DNA of 41,978 nucleotides, from positions 1 through 41,978 of IMG/VR virus record IMGVR_UViG_3300009124_000036. One strand, 5' to 3'. Below the pieces are notes generated by a model. The model had not been told where the DNA came from, ran no database searches, and saw only the letters and a program-made list of their open reading frames with translations. Shown one piece after another: positions 7,365-16,610 of the stretch. This stretch comes from a virus. A program made the position numbers and the translations under genes. Within the stretch, counting starts at the first letter, position 1. Every line of letters begins with the position of its first letter.

Positions 7365-9653
7365 TTATTTAAGAGCACGGAGCACTTTAGTGGCGTAGTT
7401 TGTACCTTCGCCATAAGATGCTAAAGCTTTTTGTAAGCTGTCGTGATCTTGTAACTTTTGCATTAATGTTATGTTTGCAATTGTATCGTAGTGTTTTTCG
7501 TGTAGATTTGGATTTATTTGTCCTGTACCATACCTACCATACAACTTTTTAATATCATCTGGGGTGGATACCTTTTTACCATCCCTATACATAACTCTAT
7601 ATTTTTCTATGTTTATTTTATCGTCGCCCTGTTGGATAAGAAGATCCATATACTGTTTTTCTTCATCGCCTAACATATCGTAAAACTTGCTACGGGTTTT
7701 AATGTCTTTTAAAGTGCTTGCAGTTATTTGCATAGGACCAAACGCCGATGAGGCTGCTTTCTTACGTTTGATGCCTGTAAATATATAGGGGTTGTCTTCA
7801 AACCCTTTTATTTCTACAGTTTGTATTGCAGATTTAATATCACCAAACCTACGACCAAAATACAAATCATCATCTATTGACGGAGGGGGTTGATCAAGAA
7901 ACCCTGAACCTTGCGAAGTGGGTGTGCCGGATATTTTGGGACTGTCTGGGCCAATTACCTGAGAAACAAACCCTCTATCTATTTCAGCTATACCACCTTC
8001 GTTCAAACCGACGCCGCCGCCGTACTTAGCTTGTCTGCGCTGTACTTCAGGTTTACCTTTGTCGTTTAACTTATCTAGGAATCCCTTGCCTTTTATCTTT
8101 TCGATTTGGGCAACTACTTCAGGTTCTATGTGGCGTTCACCATCAGAAAGTGCAACATCTACCATAGGTGCATCTTTGGGGTTTTTTACTTTCTTTTCAG
8201 CTTTTGCTACTAAGCTGTCAAGCATACCCTCATACTTTTCGTTGGTGGGTTGGTTTACAATAAACGAACCTTCCTTCACACTGGTAAATCTATTGTCTGC
8301 AATAGACTCTTGTTCGGTTACAGAGTCGGGGTCTTTGTTTGTGAAGCCGTTGGTTACGTTGCCGCCGGGAGCATATTCTATGCGTCCGCCTTCTGCAACG
8401 CCTCTAGCTTCTTGACCACCACCGTAGTCGCCGCCACCGCTGCTGCTGCCCATACCACTGTCTTTATCTTCTGACCTACCGCCACCACTAGCAACATCAG
8501 CTTTACCAAAATCCGCAGCAGATTTGTTAGAAGTAAAGCCGCCACCGCCCTGATTAGCTTGACTAGTAGCAGTGTTATCATGTGGACTTCCCATTCCGCC
8601 GCCCTTGCCCCAGCCAGTGTCAGGAGAATACACCTCAAATCCTCCACCGGGTCTGTCAAAAAATGAAAACCCAGCTTTTTCCAGCCCAGTTTTTGTTGTT
8701 CCGGCTGGCATGTTACTAAATGCGTACCCCGACATTGGATTGGTAACAGGGGACCAATTACCGAATGGATCATAGCTTCCAACTATACTGCCGCCACGAG
8801 TAGGATCTGGTCTGCCTTCTCCTCTAACTGTGAAGCCTTGAAAAATGCCTGAAGTAGCAAGACTTGGGTTAGGACCAAAGGGGTCTATACCAAGTAACGT
8901 TGCAACATTATATTTATTTTCTATTTGAGAGTACGTGACTTGCGGGTCTAACCCCATAGCTACGGCTCTACCGGGGCCATATGCAGTAGGTCGATTATAT
9001 AGCAGAGAAGTAATTAAAGCATCCTCATACGCATCTTGATCAACATTGGTAAACCCGCCTATGTTACCGCTTAGAGTATACCCTTCAACGTCAAACCCAA
9101 AAAGACCAGCAATTCTGCCCGGTATAGTATCGGCTGTCGGTTTAACTCCTACGAGTTGATTACCCATTAAACCCGTACTATAATCTTTGTTAACCTGAGA
9201 CTTTGATGCTATATCGGAAAGGTTTGCCATGTTAAGCTCGTACCCTAATTCCATCAAAGGACCAAAAAAACTGGGCATCATAGCCTGAATTTGTTGTGAT
9301 ACTCCTGTAGCCCTAACTGTTCCAGTCAAAGGGTTTACAGCTTCTGGAAAACCAAAGTAAGCTTCTGCTCTATCAGATATATAATCCTTTATAGCATCTA
9401 CATACCCCGATAGAGAAGAGGTAGCGGGTGTAGCGGAAGGAGCGGAAGTTGTCGGTGTACGAGGCTCTCTATCTTCACCCCCCACATCTCTTTCAACCGT
9501 TGTACCGACTTCGGCTGTTGCAGCGGCTCTGCCCGTTCCGATGGGGCCTATAGGAAACCCACTGCCTCTTCTACCTCTAGGGGCAAAACCCCCCTCTACA
9601 CTTGTTATAGTGTAGGGAAGCACTCTCAACCCTAGTGAAGAATAGTCAGCCAT
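7365..9653 (-). CDS. Virion protein with C-terminal lytic transglycosylase-like domain, 762 aa
   Basis: The N-terminal two thirds are Gly, Ser and Pro rich without a recognised fold, including glycine-rich linkers around residues 350-430. A Lys/Asp-rich middle (about 430-560) follows. The last ~160 residues resemble a lysozyme-like transglycosylase: catalytic-type Glu614 in TVEIKGFEDNPYIF, then SSAFGPMQITASTLK (GxMQI signature, about 636-650) and a C-terminal ASYGEGTNYATKVLRALK. It lies between portal and scaffold, where podoviruses often encode ejection or head-associated proteins. A role in local peptidoglycan opening during DNA entry is likely but inferred. Starts at ATG one base after the 76-aa gene. 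Confidence 0.72.
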   Translation of the reverse strand: MADYSSLGLRVLPYTITSVEGGFAPRGRRGSGFPIGPIGTGRAAATAEVGTTVERDVGGEDREPRTPTTSAPSATPATSSLSGYVDAIKDYISDRAEAYFGFPEAVNPLTGTVRATGVSQQIQAMMPSFFGPLMELGYELNMANLSDIASKSQVNKDYSTGLMGNQLVGVKPTADTIPGRIAGLFGFDVEGYTLSGNIGGFTNVDQDAYEDALITSLLYNRPTAYGPGRAVAMGLDPQVTYSQIENKYNVATLLGIDPFGPNPSLATSGIFQGFTVRGEGRPDPTRGGSIVGSYDPFGNWSPVTNPMSGYAFSNMPAGTTKTGLEKAGFSFFDRPGGGFEVYSPDTGWGKGGGMGSPHDNTATSQANQGGGGFTSNKSAADFGKADVASGGGRSEDKDSGMGSSSGGGDYGGGQEARGVAEGGRIEYAPGGNVTNGFTNKDPDSVTEQESIADNRFTSVKEGSFIVNQPTNEKYEGMLDSLVAKAEKKVKNPKDAPMVDVALSDGERHIEPEVVAQIEKIKGKGFLDKLNDKGKPEVQRRQAKYGGGVGLNEGGIAEIDRGFVSQVIGPDSPKISGTPTSQGSGFLDQPPPSIDDDLYFGRRFGDIKSAIQTVEIKGFEDNPYIFTGIKRKKAASSAFGPMQITASTLKDIKTRSKFYDMLGDEEKQYMDLLIQQGDDKINIEKYRVMYRDGKKVSTPDDIKKLYGRYGTGQINPNLHEKHYDTIANITLMQKLQDHDSLQKALASYGEGTNYATKVLRALK

Positions 9654-9654
9654 T

Positions 9655-9885
9655 TTATATATCTCTAGCCTTTACCGCCGCGTCGTAGTCGTCTTTTAAG
9701 CCTTTAAGCGTTTCCAGTGAAGTTATCTTCCCCTGCAGCCGGAACACTTCCAGTTCCGATCTGGCCCCCACCAACGCCCGAAGCGTCATCTGGATTTGCT
9801 CCTGCAGGAGCGTTTCCAGACTGTTCCATGCTTCCTTGTTGGTCACCAACGGGCTGACCTTCCGGGCCTGTTCCTTGTTGAGCAT
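9655..9885 (-). CDS. Small helical protein overprinted on the portal 3' end, 76 aa
   Basis: A well-formed helical, heptad-rich sequence (ALVGARSELEVFRLQGKITS) that overlaps the last 182 bp of the portal gene in another frame and continues past its stop. In the overlap the portal frame encodes a low-complexity Gly/Gln/Ala tail, whereas this frame gives a compact amphipathic protein. This argues the small frame is real. It could be a connector or head-completion factor. Function unknown. Confidence 0.65.
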   Translation of the reverse strand: MLNKEQARKVSPLVTNKEAWNSLETLLQEQIQMTLRALVGARSELEVFRLQGKITSLETLKGLKDDYDAAVKARDI

Positions 9886-11806
9886 TAGCTGCTAGTCCTT
9901 TCAGCATTTCGGCAAAGATTTGTGCTTCGTTTACATCGTTGACCAAGCTGTCAGGATCGATATCCTGTGCAATTGCAAGTTCGCGCATCAAATTGGGTAT
10001 CTTGATGAACGGTGCCAGCATGGGGTTGGATACGGTCTGTAGCAGGGTGGTTAGTCGCTGACTACGAACTTCTTTTTGCATCACGGCAGCAACGCCGCGA
10101 GGCTTAATTTCTAAATCACCTTCAATGTCTGGTGCATCTTCGTTAAACTGCATGTTCCACTGAAAATACGCTTCGCCCAGCGGCTTTAGCAGTGCATCAT
10201 CAATGTTTTTAATTACAGTCTTTAGGGATAAGCTTGCGCCACCTAAAAGCATTGATAAGCCGGATGCTGTGCGTCCTGTACCACTAACGCCTGTCTGTCC
10301 GTGCATAATAGAAGGTAAACCAGTCTCTTCGTCAGCAAGCTGTCGGCTAATCTGATACATCTGGATGTTTTCAGGTGCTGTGTTAGGAAACTTGAGGCCG
10401 TTAACTGCCGTACCAGATACCCCAGATTGACGGCGGAAAATCTTGCCGGGGAAAATATCCATGTTCTGTCCGGGAACCAAGCTTGCTTCATCTACGTCAA
10501 GAACTAAGTTACCAGCAAGAGCTAAGTTGTCGATTGCCATCCGAACGTGACCGTTCATCAGCATCTGTGCATCTTCCATGTTTTCCGCTACACCAACGCC
10601 CCACATTTGATATGGGTTAATCTCGTAGGGAAATACGTGAAAAGGAATACGAGCAGGAGTAAACGGATTTAACACGCAGCGAATAACTTCATCTCCGCAA
10701 ATCCATACATTGACCTGTACTTGATCCATCGGTCCCATACTAACGGGTACGTCCATACCGACTTCATTAGCCATCTTTGCGTCTAAAACACCCCAGTATT
10801 CTAGAACTTCAAAACGATTTTCTTGATAGTAGGCTTCCGTTTCATCTTCGCGGATAGTGTCTTCATAGTATTTATCTATGTAGTTTGAGCCTTTTGCAAT
10901 TACGTCTTCGATAGCTTCTTTGTAAAAGTATGGATGATTGATAAGTCCACGAAGCTGCTGCCTATTCATACGGTGTCGTTGAATGACGTATTCCGCGTCT
11001 TCTATGCTTGTTGCAGAAGGATCGGGATGAAAGTCCCATACAGAAACGTGCTCTAAACGAGGTACAATTTTTTCGTAAGGATTGTACTCCCTGTTTCCCT
11101 CTTCGTTCTTTTCCCATCTGTGCACACGCTTGTAAAAGTTAAACGGTCCTTTTACAATACCTGTACCCAAAAGTGCAGATTCAAAAATAGCACTGCGAAA
11201 TACATTTACAGCACTGGTATCCAGTAGCTGATCGTGAATTTGCTTTTCCATGTTTAAGGCGGCTTTTTGAGCAGGAGAAATCTGAGGCTCCCCCATTAAA
11301 GCCGGACCTTGTACTAATGGTGCACCGTTATACCTGTCCTTCAATCCACCTAAGAAGTCTCCTGCAGGTGATGCTTCCAGTGCTCCCGGCTCTAAGGTTC
11401 TACCATCGCCTTCATACCCATAAGGATCAACAATATCATCTAAGGGCGTTTTTAAGTGAGCGAATTCCGCGATACCTTCAGGAACAGGCGTAGGTTCGAT
11501 AACAAGCGGGAACTTTTTATTCGCAAACAAAATGTCAATGATCTGTCCGTATGCAGCCAAGACTTTTGTTTTGGTAATCTTGATGAATACCTTTGAACGT
11601 TCGGTTTCACGATACTGAGTTGTAGAATCGTAGATACCCCGAAAATTCTTAAACGCTTTTAGCCAACGCTGTTCATAAGCGTAGCGTCCGTTTTCAGAAT
11701 CTTCAAACTTTTTGCGAATATATCCAGCAAGACCCGGCATATCCCCTTCAGGATCAATAACCGCTACCTGATCATCATCTGGTGGTTGTAGGAAATTTTC
11801 AGACAT
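9704..11806 (-). CDS. Portal (head-tail connector) protein, 700 aa
   Basis: Large protein after the TerL region that forms the dodecameric portal through which DNA is packaged. The N-terminal pattern (RWLKAFKNFRGIYDSTTQYRE, then KVLAAYGQIIDILFANKKFP), the middle HVSVWDFHPDPSATSIEDAEY and the QTGVSGTGRTASGLSMLLGGA segment are typical of podoviral portals of this size. The C-terminus is a Gly/Gln/Asn-rich low-complexity tail that is overprinted by the 76-aa gene. Upstream neighbour is 8 bp away. Confidence 0.88.
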   Translation of the reverse strand: MSENFLQPPDDDQVAVIDPEGDMPGLAGYIRKKFEDSENGRYAYEQRWLKAFKNFRGIYDSTTQYRETERSKVFIKITKTKVLAAYGQIIDILFANKKFPLVIEPTPVPEGIAEFAHLKTPLDDIVDPYGYEGDGRTLEPGALEASPAGDFLGGLKDRYNGAPLVQGPALMGEPQISPAQKAALNMEKQIHDQLLDTSAVNVFRSAIFESALLGTGIVKGPFNFYKRVHRWEKNEEGNREYNPYEKIVPRLEHVSVWDFHPDPSATSIEDAEYVIQRHRMNRQQLRGLINHPYFYKEAIEDVIAKGSNYIDKYYEDTIREDETEAYYQENRFEVLEYWGVLDAKMANEVGMDVPVSMGPMDQVQVNVWICGDEVIRCVLNPFTPARIPFHVFPYEINPYQMWGVGVAENMEDAQMLMNGHVRMAIDNLALAGNLVLDVDEASLVPGQNMDIFPGKIFRRQSGVSGTAVNGLKFPNTAPENIQMYQISRQLADEETGLPSIMHGQTGVSGTGRTASGLSMLLGGASLSLKTVIKNIDDALLKPLGEAYFQWNMQFNEDAPDIEGDLEIKPRGVAAVMQKEVRSQRLTTLLQTVSNPMLAPFIKIPNLMRELAIAQDIDPDSLVNDVNEAQIFAEMLKGLAANAQQGTGPEGQPVGDQQGSMEQSGNAPAGANPDDASGVGGGQIGTGSVPAAGEDNFTGNA

Positions 11807-11814
11807 AGGTGTCC

Positions 11815-12024
11815 TTAATAGTCGCGTTCTTCAGCCAATTTCATTACTGAAGGATCAACTGCTTTCTTTGTCATCTTCTTTGGCATGTCTTCAGTCAAAA
11901 CACCCTGCTTTGCTTTGGTGTCGAACTCAAGACCTTCCCGATACAGTTTGTTGCAGCCCATCATGTCGTCAACTTTAGTGTTGTCGCTGTTCATAATGTA
12001 AGCTGGACCCATATTCATGTTCAT
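11815..12024 (-). CDS. Hypothetical protein, 69 aa
   Basis: Small Met-, Lys- and Asp-rich protein between the recombinase-like gene and the portal (gaps of 16 and 8 bp). Begins MNMNMGPAYIMNSDNTKVDD. A Shine-Dalgarno-like GGGAGAC lies upstream of the ATG. No domain recognised. The position suggests a minor head or packaging component. Confidence 0.65.
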   Translation of the reverse strand: MNMNMGPAYIMNSDNTKVDDMMGCNKLYREGLEFDTKAKQGVLTEDMPKKMTKKAVDPSVMKLAEERDY

Positions 12025-12040
12025 GGTTTAGTCTCCCAAT

Positions 12041-14311
12041 TTATGGTGTGTAGGAAATGAAGCCTGTTGCATCTTCCCCAGAACGAGCGGCTCCTCTCGC
12101 TTGGCGTAATCTTTCTGGATTAGAAAGAAAAGAGGTTGGTACATTTTGTATAGCATCCGGTACACGTATTGGTTGTGTCATTTGGGGTTGTGCTGCCGGA
12201 ACTACGGTGTCTGCGCTAGGAGCGGCAGGTTCGTTATTCTGAAACAAGTTTGGCTGATCTGCCATGATACGTTCGATAGGACGGGCTGAACCGGGATCAG
12301 CTACAGGAGATGCCATAGATTGCCCCGCCGCAATAACATCACTAGGAGCAATCGGAAGAAACTCTGTGGCTCCTGCTACTGTCCCTGCTGCACCAGCAAC
12401 AGGTCCGGGTAGTCCCAACGCCTCTGCTTGTTGAGTGACTGCGCTACGGGTTTGTTCTGCAGCGATAGCCGCCATACCAATACCTAGTGGTCCTGCAAGG
12501 ACTTTGAGTGGCTTTGCCATCTTGAGAGCCTTTGCAAGAAAGTCCTCGCCTGATGCAACTTGGGCTGCTTTCTTTTGTCCTGACCGTGCTTCTGCAAGTT
12601 TACGTTCTGCTTCGACAATCTCTGGTGCACGTTCTGCACGTTCTATCATCTTAGCTTCTGCTGCTGCAGACTTTTCCTGTGCAGCTAGTTCGGCTGTGGC
12701 TGCAGCCTCTGCAGTCTTTGCTGCCCGAAGCTGTTCGCCCTGTGCAATCTCTTCCGGTGTCGCTACTCTGGTTTCTACAGGTGCGCCAGACGGACGTGCA
12801 AGGGCTTCTGTTTCTGGATAGTTTGCGTTAAAATCTTCAGGTAGATCTAAGCGAAGTGCTTCACCCAACCCTTTTGCATCGGAAGCACCGACAGCATCTG
12901 CCATCATTTTTTCGTAGGCAAGAAGTATTTCACCGCGCTGCTGTAAGCCACCAATGTCTTCTACATCAGTATAGTAGCCTGTCATAACTTTGTCAAGTAA
13001 GCTATCACCTCCACCTTTATGGCTGATAATTTCACTTGCTAAGTCAGGACGACCAAGTTGGTTTGCAATGGCAGAAGCAGTTATACGTCGTAGATCTGTA
13101 TAACCAGAAGGTTTAGTCAGTAGTTTGTCTAAGACTTCTTTTGGTATTTTTGGAAAAACGTGTTTCTTTAAGGCTGCAGATATCTTTCCTGTAGACATGT
13201 CTGGAAAGAGTTCGCCTGTATCTCCTGCAGCATCGAAACGACGATCTAAAATTGCACGAAGAACCGGACCTGCAGGTTTGTCTGGCCCTTTTCCTTTACG
13301 ACCACCACCTGTAGCTACTTCTGGATCACGAGAGATACCTGCTTCTCTGTCGTAGTATGGACGTGCAGGACTAACTCGTACTGCAAGGTCGCGGCTTGTA
13401 CGCATACCTGCTAAGTCTTCTCCACGATAGCCAAGAAGGGACGCCATAACAGCATCCCTTGTAACTGGATCAGGAATATCGCCTATGCCTTCCAAAACCG
13501 ACTGGAGAACTTCTGGCGGTATGGCACCTTTTGCAAGTTTGCGAGTGCCTTTTGCAGCACCTGTACGAGACAGCTTTAAGTCGGTTACATTTGTTGTTGC
13601 TGTTCTAAACGGGCGAACAATATTCTTTCGTATATCGTCGCCAATACCGCCCGTCGGTGACTTAGACAATTCTTCAAATGAATCGAACGGCTGATTTAAA
13701 TCTATTTCTTTTTTAGACAGCTTTGCAAGGTTGTTTGAAATACCCAGAGTATTACGAGCAGGACCAATTACCTCACGAGAAAATGCAGTGTTAAACTTAT
13801 TGTAAAATTCTTTTGTATCGTCTAGTTCAGCAAGAAGGGGTTCATTAGGAACACCGTCGTTGTACATCTTTGCAATAAAAGCATCACGGATAGTATAGTT
13901 ACCCGTGTCGATACGCTGCTTTACTTCTTCTAAGGACGGAATGTTACCGTCAGGAAACAGGTTTGTTTGTACCTGACGAAAAGCATCTACAACCTTTTGT
14001 TCGTTTTTGGTTAGTTGTTGTGCCATCTTTTTTGATTCGGTTGTTGGTACATCTGCTGTCATGTTTTTACGAACAGCACTTACGACGGAAGTTATTTCTG
14101 ATTTGCTAGTTAAGGGTGTTCCAATAAAATCAAAATACGCTGTTATCTGCTTGTCGGTTAGTTTCTTAGGAACAGATACTTTACCTGCACCCTTCTTACC
14201 ACCAAACGCTTCGTACAAGCCTTCATCATCTTCAGGAATAGAACCTGCATCTATCATGTTTTGTAGATCTATGGCAGCACGTTCTATTACATCATTTAGG
14301 TCATCTGCCAT
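12041..14311 (-). CDS. Late protein with tyrosine recombinase-like domain, 756 aa
   Basis: Located between TerL and portal. Residues ~265-450 resemble a tyrosine recombinase catalytic domain. Box I is MASLLGYRGEDLAGMRTSRD (R296). A basic turn GGRKGKGPDKP (K339/K341) falls at the beta-hairpin Lys position. Box II is GYTDLRRITASAIANQLG (R408, with T405 where His is usual). IISHKGGG supplies H431 and MTGYY supplies Y446/Y447. R296-R408 spacing (112) and R408-H431 spacing (23) fit the family (XerD: about 99 and 23). The nucleophile Tyr is about six residues later than usual. The N-terminal 260 residues are helical. The C-terminal third is an Ala/Glu coiled-coil, a hydrophobic patch (LAGPLGIGMAAIAA) and a Pro-rich tail, unlike integrases. 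Whether it is an active recombinase or a virion protein reusing the fold is open. Confidence 0.6.
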   Translation of the reverse strand: MADDLNDVIERAAIDLQNMIDAGSIPEDDEGLYEAFGGKKGAGKVSVPKKLTDKQITAYFDFIGTPLTSKSEITSVVSAVRKNMTADVPTTESKKMAQQLTKNEQKVVDAFRQVQTNLFPDGNIPSLEEVKQRIDTGNYTIRDAFIAKMYNDGVPNEPLLAELDDTKEFYNKFNTAFSREVIGPARNTLGISNNLAKLSKKEIDLNQPFDSFEELSKSPTGGIGDDIRKNIVRPFRTATTNVTDLKLSRTGAAKGTRKLAKGAIPPEVLQSVLEGIGDIPDPVTRDAVMASLLGYRGEDLAGMRTSRDLAVRVSPARPYYDREAGISRDPEVATGGGRKGKGPDKPAGPVLRAILDRRFDAAGDTGELFPDMSTGKISAALKKHVFPKIPKEVLDKLLTKPSGYTDLRRITASAIANQLGRPDLASEIISHKGGGDSLLDKVMTGYYTDVEDIGGLQQRGEILLAYEKMMADAVGASDAKGLGEALRLDLPEDFNANYPETEALARPSGAPVETRVATPEEIAQGEQLRAAKTAEAAATAELAAQEKSAAAEAKMIERAERAPEIVEAERKLAEARSGQKKAAQVASGEDFLAKALKMAKPLKVLAGPLGIGMAAIAAEQTRSAVTQQAEALGLPGPVAGAAGTVAGATEFLPIAPSDVIAAGQSMASPVADPGSARPIERIMADQPNLFQNNEPAAPSADTVVPAAQPQMTQPIRVPDAIQNVPTSFLSNPERLRQARGAARSGEDATGFISYTP

Positions 14312-14314
14312 GAT

Positions 14315-16033
14315 CTAGTATCCGAATACTTCGTCTTGTGCTTTGTAGACGTGATTCTTGATTGCGCCTAATTGTTGGTGTATTGCAGAGTATCCACTCA
14401 TGCGTGTCATTACCATGTAGCGTAAAGCATCGTAGGCGTGATCTTCCGCTTTTGTGTCTACGTCTTCGCTATTCGTTTTAGATAGAGGTATTCCCGCAAG
14501 CTGCTTAACGGTATGCTGGCAGGTAGAAAATACTCGTAGGCGAGGTTCTTCTGTGTAAGGATCATTGCCTAATCTTCTGTGAACTTCCATCTTGCCTTGA
14601 ATACGGTTACGATCAGATGGCGTCCAGCGTACACCGCAACGCATCATTGTTTCTGCTATGGATGGGCCGAAACCTGTTTTGTTCCAACAAGACGAATCCA
14701 AAACAGTGTAGTGAGGTAAAGGATCTAGTTCCTCTACTTCTAGTATTCTATCAGCTAAATCTTCTGCTGTCAAGTGTTTTGCGTATAACTCACGATATAC
14801 CCAAATATTATTATCCCAATCAATAGCACCCCAAAGAACTGCAGACGGGGACGAATAGCCATAGTCCGCTGCTCTAATGCGAGGCCAATTGGTAGGTAAT
14901 TCGAAAGGTTCGACAACGTGTCTACTCCGTGAAAACTCTGGGAAGGCCGCTCCCTCTGCCACATCCCAATCCCCCTCTAGAAGTCTCTTCCGCTCAACTT
15001 CTGGGAGCGAACGCAACATGGCTTCGTATTGTCCGTCAGCCATGAGGTGGGGATTATCAGTCAGCCGTGCAGGAACAAACTTGCGGTAGAACAACGGCTG
15101 ACCTGCCTTCTCGTGACCTTTAGGCCACACAAAGGGCTTCATTGTATCTATGTCGTACGCAGCAAACGCTTCGTTTTCTGTGCGTGAGTCGATGTACATC
15201 TTTTTAACCCACCAGCCACCGACACCGCCGGGGTTGGCTGTACAACGCATGTATAGATTCTTTTGAAGTTCAGGATCTGTGGAACGTAGTCTAGAACGTA
15301 AATAGTCCCAGACGTAAGGAGTTGGGTATTGGGTTATTTCGTCTATGCCTATCCAGTTAAACGCTTGCCCTTGAAAACGGGTAACGTCCTTGTCTCTGTC
15401 TAGGTATGTAAACCAAATCGTGGCACCTGATGGAAAGACCCACGTTGATTTTGATTCGCGGAACTTTGCTCCGGGGAACGCCTTTGTATATAGTTGGCGT
15501 GACTTGTCTATCAGTTCGGTTAGTTCGTCGAGGGTGCGTCTCAGAAGAAGACCCCGGTGATTGGGATTATGGCAATAGCGTAGGGGATCAGCAAGTAGAG
15601 CAAATGACTTACCACCGCCAGCCGCTCCCCCATATAGGACATCTCGCTCACCCGCTGAAAGAAACTCTTCTTGAGGGCCGGGGTTAGCTTGGAAAACAAC
15701 TTCAGAATCACCAACAAGGTCGGAAACGGATGGGGGTAGAACGGAGAGATCTCCCTCATCGATAACGTTTGTTCCTTTTCCAGTGACTCCCTTTTCAACT
15801 CTTCCAATTGTTTCTTCCAGCTTTCGGGCATAACTTCTTTGTGCTTCTGCTTTCTTTGTAGCTTGTGTAGCTTTCTTCTTTGCAGCCCGTAGACGCTTCT
15901 GTGCCCCACGACGGGCACGTTCAGCGGTGGACAGTTGATAGGTTCGTTTAGCTGGTTTCTGCTGATCTGCTTGCTTGTCTGCCACGACACGCCTTTCCGC
16001 CACTAGCCATTTTTTTTCCGTATCTCTCTTCAA
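14315..16033 (-). CDS. Terminase large subunit, 572 aa
   Basis: ATP-driven DNA packaging motor and genome-end nuclease. Walker A is GGAAGGGKS (135-143) and Walker B is WIGIDE (227-232), followed by the coupling segment MRCTANPGG. The RNase H-like nuclease domain begins at AADYGYSSPSAVLW (D390) and has further acidic positions in VLDSS (~447) and EDHAYDALRYM (~538). The first ~110 residues are an unusually long basic, coiled-coil-like extension. The start is uncertain: a TTG at 16033 gives 572 aa. A GTG at 15985 has the better ribosome site (GGAAAGG, 6 bp upstream) and would remove 16 residues. Confidence 0.93.
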   Translation of the reverse strand: MKRDTEKKWLVAERRVVADKQADQQKPAKRTYQLSTAERARRGAQKRLRAAKKKATQATKKAEAQRSYARKLEETIGRVEKGVTGKGTNVIDEGDLSVLPPSVSDLVGDSEVVFQANPGPQEEFLSAGERDVLYGGAAGGGKSFALLADPLRYCHNPNHRGLLLRRTLDELTELIDKSRQLYTKAFPGAKFRESKSTWVFPSGATIWFTYLDRDKDVTRFQGQAFNWIGIDEITQYPTPYVWDYLRSRLRSTDPELQKNLYMRCTANPGGVGGWWVKKMYIDSRTENEAFAAYDIDTMKPFVWPKGHEKAGQPLFYRKFVPARLTDNPHLMADGQYEAMLRSLPEVERKRLLEGDWDVAEGAAFPEFSRSRHVVEPFELPTNWPRIRAADYGYSSPSAVLWGAIDWDNNIWVYRELYAKHLTAEDLADRILEVEELDPLPHYTVLDSSCWNKTGFGPSIAETMMRCGVRWTPSDRNRIQGKMEVHRRLGNDPYTEEPRLRVFSTCQHTVKQLAGIPLSKTNSEDVDTKAEDHAYDALRYMVMTRMSGYSAIHQQLGAIKNHVYKAQDEVFGY

Positions 16034-16133
16034 TAGGCATTTGCATCAGTTCTTGGTAACGATCAAACTCCTCGTTCGTGAGTTCCTTTACGTTTCTGTT
16101 ACCCAAGCTTAGTATTTGACGGTCACTCCGCAT
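15948..16133 (-). CDS. Hypothetical protein with C-terminal GGK tail, 61 aa
   Basis: Starts after AAGGATAG and overlaps the TerL N-terminal coding sequence by 86 bp in a different frame. It is charged and helical (VKELTNEEFDRYQELMQMPI), ending KMASGGKACRGRQASRSAETS. That GGK-x-x-RGR tail resembles the tails of other small late proteins here. Position before TerL suggests a packaging accessory protein. No domain recognised. Confidence 0.55.
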   Translation of the reverse strand: MRSDRQILSLGNRNVKELTNEEFDRYQELMQMPIEERYGKKMASGGKACRGRQASRSAETS

Positions 16134-16136
16134 TCG

Positions 16137-16610
16137 TTAGCTATCCTTGTTTCCTTGTGCGGACCTTCCACGATGAACCCTTCCACCATAGTTATAAGCG
16201 GGTGTACTGCTAAACATACCTATAAATGCACCTATACCGGGTATAGACTTCAAGCCTATGCTCTTTGCAATGCTTGTGGCTGTCTTCGGTTTCAAGTCTT
16301 TTAATATGTTCTTTTGTTCTTTTATATAAGCAGTTCGTACCTTACGATCTTCTGTAGTGAGATCAGAAGGTTTGATTCTTTGTAACTGGGCTAGACGTGT
16401 TTCTGCAGCAGCTTTTCTAGCTTTGTTTCTTCCTTGAGAAGTTTTTTCTTTACGGGTTTCGGCACGTTGTCTCTGTATATCCCTGCCTTTGTTACGCTGC
16501 TTATTTTCTTGTCTCGCGCTAATAGCTTCAGTAGCAGCTATTGCTCCTACCGCACCAGTCATTGCTCCAGCGTATCCTAACGCTTCTTTTTCTTTTTTAG
16601 TAAGTGTCAT
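16137..16610 (-). CDS. Hypothetical protein with two hydrophobic segments, 157 aa
   Basis: Hydrophobic Ala/Gly segment near the N-terminus (GYAGAMTGAVGAIAATEAIS), a very basic Gln/Arg/Lys-rich helical middle, and a second hydrophobic stretch (IPGIGAFIGMF) before the C-terminal YNYGGRVHRGRSAQGNKDS. The chosen ATG at 16610 is one codon inside the longest frame. It overlaps the TerS 3' end by 14 bp. Possibly an ejected or membrane-interacting virion protein. Function unknown. Confidence 0.65.
   Translation of the reverse strand: MTLTKKEKEALGYAGAMTGAVGAIAATEAISARQENKQRNKGRDIQRQRAETRKEKTSQGRNKARKAAAETRLAQLQRIKPSDLTTEDRKVRTAYIKEQKNILKDLKPKTATSIAKSIGLKSIPGIGAFIGMFSSTPAYNYGGRVHRGRSAQGNKDS

Noticed and set aside
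8378-8782. 134-codon minus-strand frame inside the 762-aa gene
   Set aside because: Alternative-frame shadow of a Gly/Ser-rich coding stretch, with Ala/Val runs that mirror GGN codons.
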